From Anaerolineaceae bacterium (GTDB lineage: Bacteria; Chloroflexota; Anaerolineae; Anaerolineales; Anaerolineaceae), in NCBI GenBank assembly GCA_029975475.1, contig JARKPB010000018.1, positions 103,869 to 167,868 on the forward strand: DNA of 64,000 nucleotides, read 5' to 3'. A program made the translations under genes and the position numbers. Numbering within the stretch: the stretch's first letter is position 1; each line of letters opens with the position of its first letter. The notes under the pieces are model-generated. The model did not search any database and had not been told where the DNA came from. It saw only the letters and a list, made by a program, of their open reading frames with translations. Of the stretch, positions 53,352 through 62,009 are shown piece by piece.

Positions 53352-54350
53352 TTACAGTTTCAGGCGCGGATCGAGCGCATCGCGCAGGCCATCGCCGATG
53401 TAGTTGAAAGCCAGCGAACACAGGAAGATTGGCAGACCCGGGATCAATGGAAGCCAGGGCCTATCCAGCATAAATTCCTGGGTCGCCGAGAGCATATTCC
53501 CCCAGGTTGGTACCGGATCTTGAATGCCAAAGCCCAGGAAGGAAAGGCCCGCCTCGCCCACAATGTAGCCTGCCAGCCCGAGAGAAGCGTCCACGATGAT
53601 CGGAGCCATTGAGTTTGGAATCATATGGGTAAAGATGATGTCAAAATCTGAGGCGCCCAGCGACCGCGCCGCTTCCACAAAGGTTTGCTCGCGCAGGGAA
53701 AGGACCATACCGCGCATTAATTGGGCAGCAGACATCCAGCCCAGCCCGGAGAGCACAATGATCAGCAAGACAGCCTGGCGCGCATCCCGTTCCGGCAGCA
53801 GCATCAACTGCCCCACCACGGTTAGCACCGGCTTTGGTATGGGGATCAAATCCTCGTTGCGCAAGAGCATGGAGGAGATGATCAGCAGCAGCGGGAAGGA
53901 AGGGATGGTCAGCAGGAATTCCACAAAGCGCATCAAAATCGCGTCCACCCAGCCGCGGAAGAAACCAGAGATCGCCCCCACAATGATCCCGACCAGTTCG
54001 GAAATGATCACGGATAAGACCGCGATCGTCAGGGAGATCCTGCCGGCGTAGATCAGGCGCGAGAAATAATCGCGGCCCAGATTGTCCGTCCCGAAAATAT
54101 GAACCACGCCGGTATCGGGGTTCGGTGTTCCGAAGGGTAAAAAGTAATTCCCGACCGTGATCGCGGAAGGCGGAAAAGGCGCGATATATTTGGCGAAGAT
54201 GGAAATCATGAAGATGATGATCATCACACCCAGCGAGATCATGGCCAGTTTGTGACGGCGGAAGCGTTTTAACACCACCTGCAGGGGCGTTTCTTCCTTC
54301 AGGCTGATGCCTTCTGCCGATAATTCGGTTAAGTCAACAGGTTTGCTCAT
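53352..54350 (-). CDS. Peptide/nickel ABC transporter permease (DppC/OppC)
   Basis: A 332-residue permease with six membrane segments. The first (about 34-56) follows a cytoplasmic N-terminus, and there is the family segment HIFGTDNLGRDYFSRLIYAGR. The EAA coupling loop is EAARSLGASDFDIIFTHMIPNSMAPI near 225-250. GGGAGGGG precedes the ATG. Second permease of operon 1, with DppB upstream. Confidence 0.9.
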   Translation of the reverse strand: MSKPVDLTELSAEGISLKEETPLQVVLKRFRRHKLAMISLGVMIIIFMISIFAKYIAPFPPSAITVGNYFLPFGTPNPDTGVVHIFGTDNLGRDYFSRLIYAGRISLTIAVLSVIISELVGIIVGAISGFFRGWVDAILMRFVEFLLTIPSFPLLLIISSMLLRNEDLIPIPKPVLTVVGQLMLLPERDARQAVLLIIVLSGLGWMSAAQLMRGMVLSLREQTFVEAARSLGASDFDIIFTHMIPNSMAPIIVDASLGLAGYIVGEAGLSFLGFGIQDPVPTWGNMLSATQEFMLDRPWLPLIPGLPIFLCSLAFNYIGDGLRDALDPRLKL

Positions 54351-54362
54351 TGCCCCTCCCGG

Positions 54363-55562
54363 TTATGAAAAGCGAATGCGCGGATCAACCACTGTGTAGA
54401 GGATATCCCTCAGTAATGTGGCGATGACCGTCAGCACCGCGGTGATGAACAGGATGGCCATTGCGACCGGATAATCATAACTGCCCAGCGCCTGGAAATA
54501 CAGGCGGCCCATGCCAGGCCAGGCGAAGATCGTCTCGGTGATGATCGCTCCACCGAACAGGGCCGGGAGGGAAAACACGATAATGGTCACAAAGGGGATC
54601 AGGGCATTGCGCAGCCCGTGCTTCAGGATGACAATCCGCTCGCGCAGGCCCTTTGCCCGCGCCGTGCGGATGTAGTCCTGGCGCATCACTTCCAGCATGC
54701 TGGCGCGCACAAAACGCGACCAGCCGGAGATGGAAATAATCGTTAAGACCGCCACCGGTAATATCAAATGCAGCACCACATCCGTCTGCGAACCGGCAAC
54801 CACCGTCCCTAAGCCGGGGACCACATAATCCCGCACCGCCTCTGAACTGCCCGCAGGCAGATAAAACAAACCCGCGTTTTTAGGGATGATGGAGAACAGC
54901 AAAATCATCACGATGCCAAAGAAGAACGACGGCATGGCTGACCCCATGAAGGCCAGGGTGGTGAAAATATAATCAAATTTGGAATACTGCTTGATGGCAG
55001 AATAAATACCGATGGGAATTCCAAAAAGGAGCGACAGCAAAATAGAATACCCGGCCAGCTTTACGGTCTTTTCAACCCGGCTGCCAATTAGCTCGGTAAC
55101 CGGCCGCCCGCGGGTGATTTTCCAGGAGGTGCCAAAATCGCCCAGCAAAATACCCTTGCTGGTTTTCCTGGTTTCAAGATCTTTCAAATATTCAGGTTCT
55201 TTACAACCGGTAACGATAGTTTCAAATTTTCCACTTTCGTTTCGCACCGTCTTTTCGATTGGCTTTCGGCAGCCTATCTGTACATCCCCAAAGAATTCAT
55301 AGCCCCCGATGATGATCCTTCCTCGCGGCTGACCAATCAGCCAGCGGGTGAAGCGAATCGGGAGATTTAAGTCAAGCTCATAGGTTTGCCGGATGCGCGC
55401 CATATCTTCTTCGGTAATGCGCATGCGGCTGGTCTGCTGCTGCTGGCGCAGCCCGGCGGTCGGTCCGCCCGGTGCCAGGTAAAGCAGCGCATAAGAGGCG
55501 GCTGCGGATAAGAAAATGACCAGCAGCATTTGTAATAGCCTTCGCAAGAGGTATCCCAGCAT
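54363..55562 (-). CDS. Peptide/nickel ABC transporter permease (DppB/OppB) with long extracytoplasmic insert
   Basis: A 399-residue permease, about 65 residues longer than usual. TM1 lies at about 7-30. Between it and the usual GDFGTSW segment (about 150) is an extra loop that includes two cysteines in GCRKPIEK and TGCKEPEY, perhaps disulfide-bonded and contacting the binding protein. The EAA loop is RTARAKGLRERIVILKHGLRNALIPF near 305-330. GAGGA precedes the ATG. It follows the interrupted, permuted binding protein after a hairpin. Confidence 0.88.
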   Translation of the reverse strand: MLGYLLRRLLQMLLVIFLSAAASYALLYLAPGGPTAGLRQQQQTSRMRITEEDMARIRQTYELDLNLPIRFTRWLIGQPRGRIIIGGYEFFGDVQIGCRKPIEKTVRNESGKFETIVTGCKEPEYLKDLETRKTSKGILLGDFGTSWKITRGRPVTELIGSRVEKTVKLAGYSILLSLLFGIPIGIYSAIKQYSKFDYIFTTLAFMGSAMPSFFFGIVMILLFSIIPKNAGLFYLPAGSSEAVRDYVVPGLGTVVAGSQTDVVLHLILPVAVLTIISISGWSRFVRASMLEVMRQDYIRTARAKGLRERIVILKHGLRNALIPFVTIIVFSLPALFGGAIITETIFAWPGMGRLYFQALGSYDYPVAMAILFITAVLTVIATLLRDILYTVVDPRIRFS

Positions 55563-55654
55563 AGAATGGTCCTCAGCTTTTCAGGGGAATCAATCAGCCC
55601 ACAATCTCTCAGAAAAACTTTATACGAAGAGATCGGCTGAATCGGGATAGAACC

Positions 55655-55694
55655 AAAAAGGGTGAAGATGTGGCGATTGCGCGCCACATCTTCA
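55655..55694 (-). terminator. Hairpin between binding protein and permease genes
   Basis: TGAAGATGTGGCG (55663-55675) and CGCCACATCTTCA (55682-55694) form a perfect 13-bp stem with a 6-base loop. On the minus strand a CCCTTTTTGG tract follows. It likely acts as a partial terminator, so that binding protein exceeds permease. Confidence 0.7.
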
Positions 55695-55711
55695 CATACT
55701 GGAATTGCGGT

Positions 55712-57604
55712 TTACCGCAGCCAGAGATTGAAATCGATGTGCTCCCAGGTGGTGCCGGGGACGCTGTCGATTTTGATCTTGCCTTCTGCTTCAGCAGCCG
55801 CCAGGGTTTCGGTCTTCCCGACCAGGGTTTCCGAGGACAGCATGTCGATATCGCCGTTGAGCAGCTGGGCTTCAGCATTTTCCGGGGTGATGAAGGACCA
55901 GATGATCTTCTTGATTTTGGCCGGGCCGAGCACATAATACGGATTGGCTTCGAAGACCATCTTCTCGCCAGGTACCCACTCGGTCAGCATGTACGGGCCG
56001 ACATCAATCGGTTTGGTGGTGACTTCGGGCAGGGTCCCCCAGTCCTTGGGAGGAACTTCGGAGAGTTTCATGCCTTTGTAGGGACCATCTGTCTCAATCA
56101 CGCGGTCCGCGTAGTACCAGCCGTAAGGCGGCAGATAATACAACGGATCAGATACGCCGGGCAGCCAGGTCACGGTGTAAGCGGTGTCTGAGTCAAAGGT
56201 GATCGACTGTGTCTTGTCGCAGGTGATGTACGTAACCGCGCCAACTTCCTTGTCGCAGGCAACCTTGTAACCCAGCTCAAAATCTTTCTTGGTTAACGGC
56301 GTGCCATCGGAGAATTTCATGCCGGGGATGAATTCATAGGTGACCGTCAATTGATTCATCTTGATCGGGTCGCCCTTGAATTCCACTTCGTTGCCTTCAG
56401 AGTCCTTGACAACCACGCCGCTCGCCAGAGCGACCGGGGTGCCGGTGACATCCAGGACCATATCGCCTTCTTTGACTTCAACGACATTCTCTTTGGCAAG
56501 GCCGCTCTCGATGGTGGACAGCTTGGTGACCAGCTTGGGCTGGAAGTCGAAGTCAAGGTCGGTCACGGCCACATCGCCGATCAGGGTCATCGCCAGGCTG
56601 GCGGTCCACTGTGAGGCGATCAGAGTGAAGAGCGTGTCAGGTTCCTGGGTGATGCCCATCACCAGGTCGCGCGGGAACTCCCATTTTTCAACGTTGTAGG
56701 TGAAGTACTGGGAGCCAGGGCGAGGATCAACGCCCTTCAGCTCAGGATTGTAGGCATAGGTGTCCGGGGATACAAACAACGGGATACCGATGGCATCCTT
56801 GGTGTATTCCTGCTGGACGATCTTGTAGTTGTCAATGCGTTCCTGTTTGATCAGGGTATTGTTGGCCTTCTTGATGGCGTTGCTGGCGGCTTCATTGCAC
56901 CAACCAAAGGTGTTCTGTCCCTGCCAGCCGTTTTCAGCCGTCGGGATCTGATCGCAGGCGTACAGGGTCTGACCGCCAGGATCAGCCTGACCAACCCAGG
57001 CCCAGGCACCGATTTCAAAATCGCGGCGGGCAACACCGGAGTTGTCGCCGTAGAACCAGGAAGCCGGGACATGCTGGCGCAGGATCTGAATACCGCAATC
57101 TTTCATCTGCTGCTCCCAGACAGCGCCCCAGGCCTTGCGGGAAGCGCGGTCGGTCAGAGTGAACTTGAGCGAAAGCGGCTCTCCAGCTTCGTTGTAGCGC
57201 ATCCAATCGCCCTCGGGCACTTTCCAGCCGGCTTCATCGAGCAGCTGCTTTCCCTTTTCGGGATCATAGGGATAGATGGTGATGTTTTCATCCCCGGCGT
57301 ACGCCCAGTGAGTGGGGGGAATAATCGATTACATCACCAGCTCGGCGCGTTCCGCGTCCGTCAGCAGCGGGAAGACCGCTTTGGCAATATCCATTTTATT
57401 GGTGCAGTAATGAATTGCCTGGCGGACTTTCAAATCGCTCAGAATCGGGTGCGGGGTGCTGAAGGAAGGTTTTTCAACCATCACTTCCACCGTCTCGACC
57501 TGGGCAGCCGGTTCTGTGGTTTCAGTAACCGGCTTGCAGGCGGTCAGCACGAGCACTGCCAGCATCAGCAGGCTGACCACCACCATCCATTTGGTGCGTT
57601 TCAT
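55712..57604 (-). pseudogene. Family-5 solute-binding lipoprotein, circularly permuted and interrupted by an in-frame TAA
   Basis: One frame of 630 codons plus stop, broken by TAA at codon 92 (57329-57331). Residues 1-23 are a lipoprotein signal (AVLVLTAC). After a 30-residue linker, the chain enters at the normally C-terminal half: DLKVRQAIHYCTNK (57-70), ITIYPYDPEKGKQLLDEAGW (about 108-127) and on to FTYNVEKWEF (about 301-310). Only then comes the normally N-terminal half, PRDLVMGITQEPDTLFTL (from 311), PIDVGPYMLTEWVPGEKM, and the end TTWEHIDFNLWLR. In the paralogues at 57872 and 62010, these two halves are in the reverse order. GGAGGAG precedes the ATG and the promoter is excellent. Whether readthrough, a sequencing error or a true null explains the TAA is open. 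Confidence 0.85.
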
Positions 57605-57743
57605 TTTCTTTTCTCCTCCTGTAGAATTTTGAACGGGGCCGATCTGACTTGTTTAATTTGCCACCCAGACCGGAAGGACCACCTCCTTTCGGGAACAACC
57701 GCCGGCAAATTCCCCGCGCGTCAGCCCCATAGCGGGTAAGAAA

Positions 57744-57772
57744 ATTATAGAAGCACTGGCATTAAAAGTCAA
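57744..57772 (-). promoter_or_regulatory. Sigma-70 promoter of transporter operon 1
   Basis: On the minus strand TTGACT (57767-57772) and TATAAT (57744-57749) are 17 bp apart, close to consensus. The leader to the ATG at 57604 is about 130 nt and contains the ribosome binding site AGGAGGAG. Confidence 0.75.
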
Positions 57773-57817
57773 TTAAAAATGGTGGTTATTTTTCTTTTCA
57801 TCACTTAGAATGACGCC

Positions 57818-57849
57818 AAAATCCCTGGACAGCCTGTTCCAGGGATTTT
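57818..57849 (-). terminator. Intrinsic terminator of the lone binding-protein gene
   Basis: AAAATCCCTGGA (57818-57829) and TCCAGGGATTTT (57838-57849) form a perfect 12-bp stem with an 8-base loop, ending in TTTT on the minus strand. It lies 22 bp after the stop of the gene at 57872. Confidence 0.8.
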
Positions 57850-57871
57850 ATGCAGCAATTTGCTGGGCAAA

Positions 57872-59812
57872 TCAGGGCAGGCAATCTGGGCGGAGATCCA
57901 GGGTTTCCAGGTTGGCGAATTCGCTGCGCGCGCTGATATCCACTTCCAGACCGCAGACTTCAGGCCGCGCGGCCATCAGACGAAAGCCATAATATAAAGG
58001 AATGGATGGTAAATCCCTGGCGAGGATGGCCTGCGCCTGAAGATGCGCCTGGCGGTAGCCTTCCCCATCGATCCCGGCCTGGCGGGCTTGCTGACAGGCT
58101 GCATCAAAGTCCGGGTTTTCATAGCCGGTTATGTTCACTCCCCCAAATCGCCTGCCCACCCAGCCGTTCGCCTGGGTGGCGATTTCATCGCTTTCATATA
58201 AGAAGCAGGGCGGCTGAAGCCCGGCAGACCAGGCGAATTGAACCAGATCAAATTTGCGGCCAAAAATTTTGCCGTCCGGCGCTGGCGCGCTCAGTTCAGC
58301 CAGCGTCATGGCAACCGGGTTCACCTGTATGCCGCATTCCGCCAGGGATGCCTGGAACGCGGCGGCGATTTGCTGGCGAACCGGTGAATCCAGATAGGCA
58401 TATTCAACCACAAAAGGGGTCCCGGCGGGGACGTTTTTCACATTCGCAGCGGTGCGCGGGGTGGTCGGGTCGTTATCAAAATCTTTCCACCCCGCGGCCT
58501 CTAACAGCTCTTTCCCCTTTTCGGGATCAAACGGCAGCGGGCTGAGGTCAGCCGCGAAAAGCGGGTGCTGCGGAGGCAGGTAACTGGCGGGGACGGAGGT
58601 TTTAGTTTTCAAAATATTCTTGATCGCACCTTCGCGATCCAGACAGTAAGCGAACGCCTGGCGGACGCGCGCATCGCCAAAATAATCCGGGCGCTCGCTG
58701 GCGAACGGGTTGTAACCGTTATCGTATTCCTGCGGTTTTATCCCAAAATCCAGGTGCTCCCATTCAGGCCCAAGCGCGGATAAGGTTTTAATTTTCCCGT
58801 CCAGTTCCATTTGCCTTATTGTTTGCAAATCTTCTTCTAAATATGTTGTCTGATCAACCACATCGCACTGGCCGTTTTCCAGCGCGGCCAGGTTTCCATC
58901 AGCGGTGCTGCCGCTGAAACGAAAGACGAGAATGTCAAATTTGGGCAGCCCTTCGGAGGCGCGGTAATAGGCTGGATTTTTCACCAGGCGAATATACTGA
59001 CCTTTTACCCACTCCTCCAGAAGGTACGGGCCCCATCCCAGGGGTTTTTCCGTCACCGCCGGGTCAGTCAGCAGGTCAGCCGCGCTTTTTCCCTGCAGCT
59101 GATGCGCTGGCAGCGGATGCCAGAACAATTGATTGAAGTTTTGAGGAAAATAACCCGGCAGGCCAGTCCAGCGCACCGTGCGGTCATCCAGCGCCTCATA
59201 GGTATCCGTTTGATCAATTACATCTTTATAAATGGGCGTGGCAGGATCCGACGCGATTTGATAGGCAAACAGCGAATCCTGCGCGGTCACAGGCTGGCCG
59301 TCCGACCAGTTGATGCCGCTTTTCAGGGTAAACTCCGCGCTTAACGCATCCATTTCCAGGGGAGACTGACCGTCCCAGGTGATCAGGCAATCCGCGGTCT
59401 GACATCCGGCCGGGCGGACCTGGCTGCCTTTTTTAAGCGCGATTAACGCTCCGCTGGCGTCAACCACCAGATCCCCGTTCTTCACCGCCACCGGGGTCAG
59501 GCGGGCTTTCCCATTTTCCAGTGAGGGCAACTCCTCCAGAATCACCGGAATGGGTTGATAAGCCCGCAGGTCAATCGGCCCATCATAAACCGCTTCAAGG
59601 ACGGCCCACATCGCGCGAGAAGAACTCGCGTTGAAATAAAGGGTGGAAGGTTCCTGCCCCAGGCAAATGGTCAGCTGGCGGGGAGGAAGCGGCGTTGGGC
59701 TGGGTTCAGGTGTTGGCGCGGCGGTTGGCTGCGGCGCTGCCGCGGGGGCGCAGGCGCACAAAATGAGGACAAAGCCAATGCCCAGCAAATAAGACAGGGG
59801 ATGCGTTTTCAA
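57872..59812 (-). CDS. Family-5 solute-binding lipoprotein (normal domain order)
   Basis: A 646-residue binding protein, here given the TTG start at 59812, with GGAG five bases upstream; a GTG 12 codons earlier is possible but overlaps the -10. The lipobox is LILCAC, then a Pro/Thr-rich linker. The normal order follows: N-half starting LTICLGQEPSTL, GWGPYLLEEWVKGQYI, ending EWEHLDFG near 365, then DARVRQAFAYCLDREG, LPFDPEKGKELLEAAGW and an end near 646. It has an inserted hairpin-like segment VAVKNGDLVVDASGALIAL also present in the permuted protein, showing the two are relatives. It stands alone between two terminators. Confidence 0.88.
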   Translation of the reverse strand: MKTHPLSYLLGIGFVLILCACAPAAAPQPTAAPTPEPSPTPLPPRQLTICLGQEPSTLYFNASSSRAMWAVLEAVYDGPIDLRAYQPIPVILEELPSLENGKARLTPVAVKNGDLVVDASGALIALKKGSQVRPAGCQTADCLITWDGQSPLEMDALSAEFTLKSGINWSDGQPVTAQDSLFAYQIASDPATPIYKDVIDQTDTYEALDDRTVRWTGLPGYFPQNFNQLFWHPLPAHQLQGKSAADLLTDPAVTEKPLGWGPYLLEEWVKGQYIRLVKNPAYYRASEGLPKFDILVFRFSGSTADGNLAALENGQCDVVDQTTYLEEDLQTIRQMELDGKIKTLSALGPEWEHLDFGIKPQEYDNGYNPFASERPDYFGDARVRQAFAYCLDREGAIKNILKTKTSVPASYLPPQHPLFAADLSPLPFDPEKGKELLEAAGWKDFDNDPTTPRTAANVKNVPAGTPFVVEYAYLDSPVRQQIAAAFQASLAECGIQVNPVAMTLAELSAPAPDGKIFGRKFDLVQFAWSAGLQPPCFLYESDEIATQANGWVGRRFGGVNITGYENPDFDAACQQARQAGIDGEGYRQAHLQAQAILARDLPSIPLYYGFRLMAARPEVCGLEVDISARSEFANLETLDLRPDCLP

Positions 59813-59836
59813 GGATGCTCCGGTAATTTTTTCCCA

Positions 59837-59842
59837 ATTATA
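59837..59842 (-). promoter_or_regulatory. -10 element upstream of the lone binding-protein gene
   Basis: TATAAT on the minus strand at 59837-59842; the -35 (TTTCGA at 18 bp) is weak. If used, transcription starts near 59830, downstream of the alternative GTG start and upstream of the TTG start, which supports the latter. Confidence 0.45.
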
Positions 59843-59865
59843 GTCCACTTCCAGCCGGAATCGAA

Positions 59866-59887
59866 AGCGCCCGCTTTCGCGGGCGCT
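59866..59887 (-). terminator. Hairpin terminator of transporter operon 2
   Basis: AGCGCCCGC (59866-59874) and GCGGGCGCT (59879-59887) form a 9-bp stem closed by a GAAA tetraloop on the minus strand. The T-run is short (TTT), so termination may be partial. It lies 20 bp after the DppC stop at 59907. Confidence 0.65.
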
Positions 59888-59906
59888 GGTTGATCAAAAT
59901 TGAGAA

Positions 59907-60899
59907 TTACTGGGTACCCTGCATGCGCGGATCAAGCGCGTCGCGCAGACCGTCGCCCAGGAAGGTGAAAGCCAGCACGATCAGCGAGACGCAGATCGCC
60001 GGTGCCAGCAGCACCCAGGGCTGGGCGTTGATCGAAACCTGGCCGTCCAGCAGCAGTGAACCCCAGGACGTGATGAAGAAAGCATTGGCGTCTGTGGTTG
60101 GCCGCAGGCCAAGGCCGAGATAGCCCAGGATGGCTTCGGTAATGATCATACCCGGAACGGTTACCGCGGCGGTGATAATAATGGGTCCAAGCGCGTTCGG
60201 CATAATGTGTTTCCACATGATGCGGCTGTCGCGCGCGCCAATGCAGCGGGCGGCCTCGACAAATTCCTTCTCCTTCAGTGAGAGCACCTGCCCGCGGACG
60301 ATACGCGCCACGCCCACCCAGTTCACAATCGCCAGCGCGCCAAAGAGCAGCAGCAAGCCGTTCATTGCCTGGCCGAGGAAGGTTTCACGCAGCGAAATCA
60401 TCACGATGATGAAGAACAGCAGGTCCGGAAAAGCCCAGACAATATCGGTAAAACGCATCAGCAGGTTGTCAATCCACCCGCCTTTGTAGCCCGAATACAG
60501 GCCAACCATGGTGCCCACCAGCAGAATGATAAAGGTGGGAATGAACCCGACCATCATCGAGACGCGCGCGCCGTAAAGCACGCGGCTCAATACGTCTCGC
60601 CCCAGGGTGTCTGTGCCCAACAGAAACGCCGGGTCGCCTGCCATACCGTTCGGCCCGCGTTCAACCCAGGCGGGCGGCAGGAAGCCCTTGCCGCTGTTTA
60701 GCTGCAGCGGTGAATGGGGGGCGATGTAATTCGCAAATAAAGCGACCACCATGAAAGCCAGAATGATGATCATGCTGACCACAGCCGCCCTGTTGCGAAT
60801 CAAGCGGTACCAGGCATCCACCAGGAGATCACGAGCGGGGGTGGTGATCTCATCGGTCAGGATCGAAGGAATTTTAGGGGTGTTATTCGCCTCAGCCAT
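59907..60899 (-). CDS. Peptide/nickel ABC transporter permease (DppC/OppC), operon 2
   Basis: A 330-residue permease with six membrane segments: first at about 40-60 (AAVVSMIIILAFMVVALFANY), the family segment FLLGTDTLGRDVLSRVLYGARVS, and EAA loop EAARCIGARDSRIMWKHIMPNALGPI near 220-246. GAGGAG precedes the ATG. It follows the DppB-type gene by 10 bp and is the last gene of operon 2, ahead of the GAAA-loop hairpin. Confidence 0.9.
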   Translation of the reverse strand: MAEANNTPKIPSILTDEITTPARDLLVDAWYRLIRNRAAVVSMIIILAFMVVALFANYIAPHSPLQLNSGKGFLPPAWVERGPNGMAGDPAFLLGTDTLGRDVLSRVLYGARVSMMVGFIPTFIILLVGTMVGLYSGYKGGWIDNLLMRFTDIVWAFPDLLFFIIVMISLRETFLGQAMNGLLLLFGALAIVNWVGVARIVRGQVLSLKEKEFVEAARCIGARDSRIMWKHIMPNALGPIIITAAVTVPGMIITEAILGYLGLGLRPTTDANAFFITSWGSLLLDGQVSINAQPWVLLAPAICVSLIVLAFTFLGDGLRDALDPRMQGTQ

Positions 60900-60909
60900 G
60901 CTGTGCTCC

Positions 60910-61908
60910 TCAATCCGTCAGCTGGATGCGCGGATCCAGCAGGGTATATACCAGGTCGACGCTTAAATTTGCCAGGGCGACAAAGACCGCGAAAATGAGC
61001 GTCGTGCCCATGATCATGGAATAATCACGCTGTTGAATGGCGGTCACATAAGCGCGCCCCATGCCGGGGAAACCAAACATCGTTTCAATAATAAAGGAAC
61101 CGGTAATTAAGCCTGCCAGGGCAGGGCCAAGGAAGGTCACAACCGGGATAAGCGCATTTTGAATCATGTGGCGGAAGATCACCACCCGTTCCGTCAGACC
61201 TTTGGCACGGGCAGTGCGGATGTAATCCATGCGCAGCACTTCGAGCATCGAAGCGCGCGTCAGGCGGGCCGTCCGTGCCAGCACACCGAAACCAAGAACG
61301 ACCGCCGGCAATATCCAGACGCTGACCTCATCCCATGATTTCGGGACAATACTGACCCATCCCAGACCCGACGCGAAGATAATAATCAGGAAAATCGCGA
61401 TCACAAAATTGGGGACCGAAATCCCAACCGTGGCGATGAACAGACTGATATAGTCTATCAGCGTATTCTGTTTCAAGGCGGAGATTACCCCGACCGGGAT
61501 GCCAATCAGAATGGCAAACCCGAGCGCAAGGAAACCCAGCCGCATAGAATAACCAAAACGGCTGTAGAAGAAATTCTTGCCGGCAGGGGGCTTGAAGAGA
61601 TAATCCTGAATCATGACGCCGCGAATGCGGTAAGAAGGGCCGAGGTTACCGCACACCAGACCGCACACAAATTTACCCTTGCTGTTGACATCGCCGATCA
61701 TGTACGCCATAAACTGGCGCCAGAGCGGCTTGTTTAAGCCGTAATATTCTTCCAGCCGTTTCAGGGTCGTCGGGTCTACCTGTTTGGCAGAAGGATCGCG
61801 GTCCCAGGGACCGCCGGGCGCATTATGCATCAGGATAAACGTGATACCCGCAACAATCAGGACAACCGGTATCAACCAGAGTAACCGCCGGACAAGATAC
61901 GTTGTCAT
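60910..61908 (-). CDS. Peptide/nickel ABC transporter permease (DppB/OppB), operon 2
   Basis: A 332-residue permease. TM1 is at about 9-27 (LLWLIPVVLIVAGITFIL), followed by PGGPWDR and YYGLNKPLWRQFMAYM, then an extracytoplasmic segment with two cysteines (FVCGLVCGNLGPSYR) and the remaining helices. The EAA loop is RTARAKGLTERVVIFRHMIQNALIPV near 225-250. AGGA precedes the ATG. Paired with the DppC-type gene after it. Confidence 0.9.
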   Translation of the reverse strand: MTTYLVRRLLWLIPVVLIVAGITFILMHNAPGGPWDRDPSAKQVDPTTLKRLEEYYGLNKPLWRQFMAYMIGDVNSKGKFVCGLVCGNLGPSYRIRGVMIQDYLFKPPAGKNFFYSRFGYSMRLGFLALGFAILIGIPVGVISALKQNTLIDYISLFIATVGISVPNFVIAIFLIIIFASGLGWVSIVPKSWDEVSVWILPAVVLGFGVLARTARLTRASMLEVLRMDYIRTARAKGLTERVVIFRHMIQNALIPVVTFLGPALAGLITGSFIIETMFGFPGMGRAYVTAIQQRDYSMIMGTTLIFAVFVALANLSVDLVYTLLDPRIQLTD

Positions 61909-61941
61909 AGATAATTCCTAAAAAAGAGATTTCAGTGGGGT

Positions 61942-61957
61942 TGGCCGGCCCCGGCCA
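61942..61957 (-). other. Intercistronic hairpin after the operon 2 binding protein
   Basis: TGGCCG (61942-61947) and CGGCCA (61952-61957) can pair around GCCC, with no T-run, within the 101-bp gap between binding protein and DppB. It may stabilise the binding-protein message or reduce downstream expression, like the hairpin at 55655-55694 in operon 1. Confidence 0.45.
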
Positions 61958-62009
61958 TTTCTGGCGCAGAGCCGACCAACCACCGGTACTTCAGAACAAC
62001 AGTGAAGAT

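Noticed and set aside
55712..57220. A separate 502-codon gene starting at the internal GTG of the permuted binding protein
   Set aside because: It is in frame with the upstream part across the TAA, has no ribosome binding site or signal peptide, and begins inside a conserved segment.
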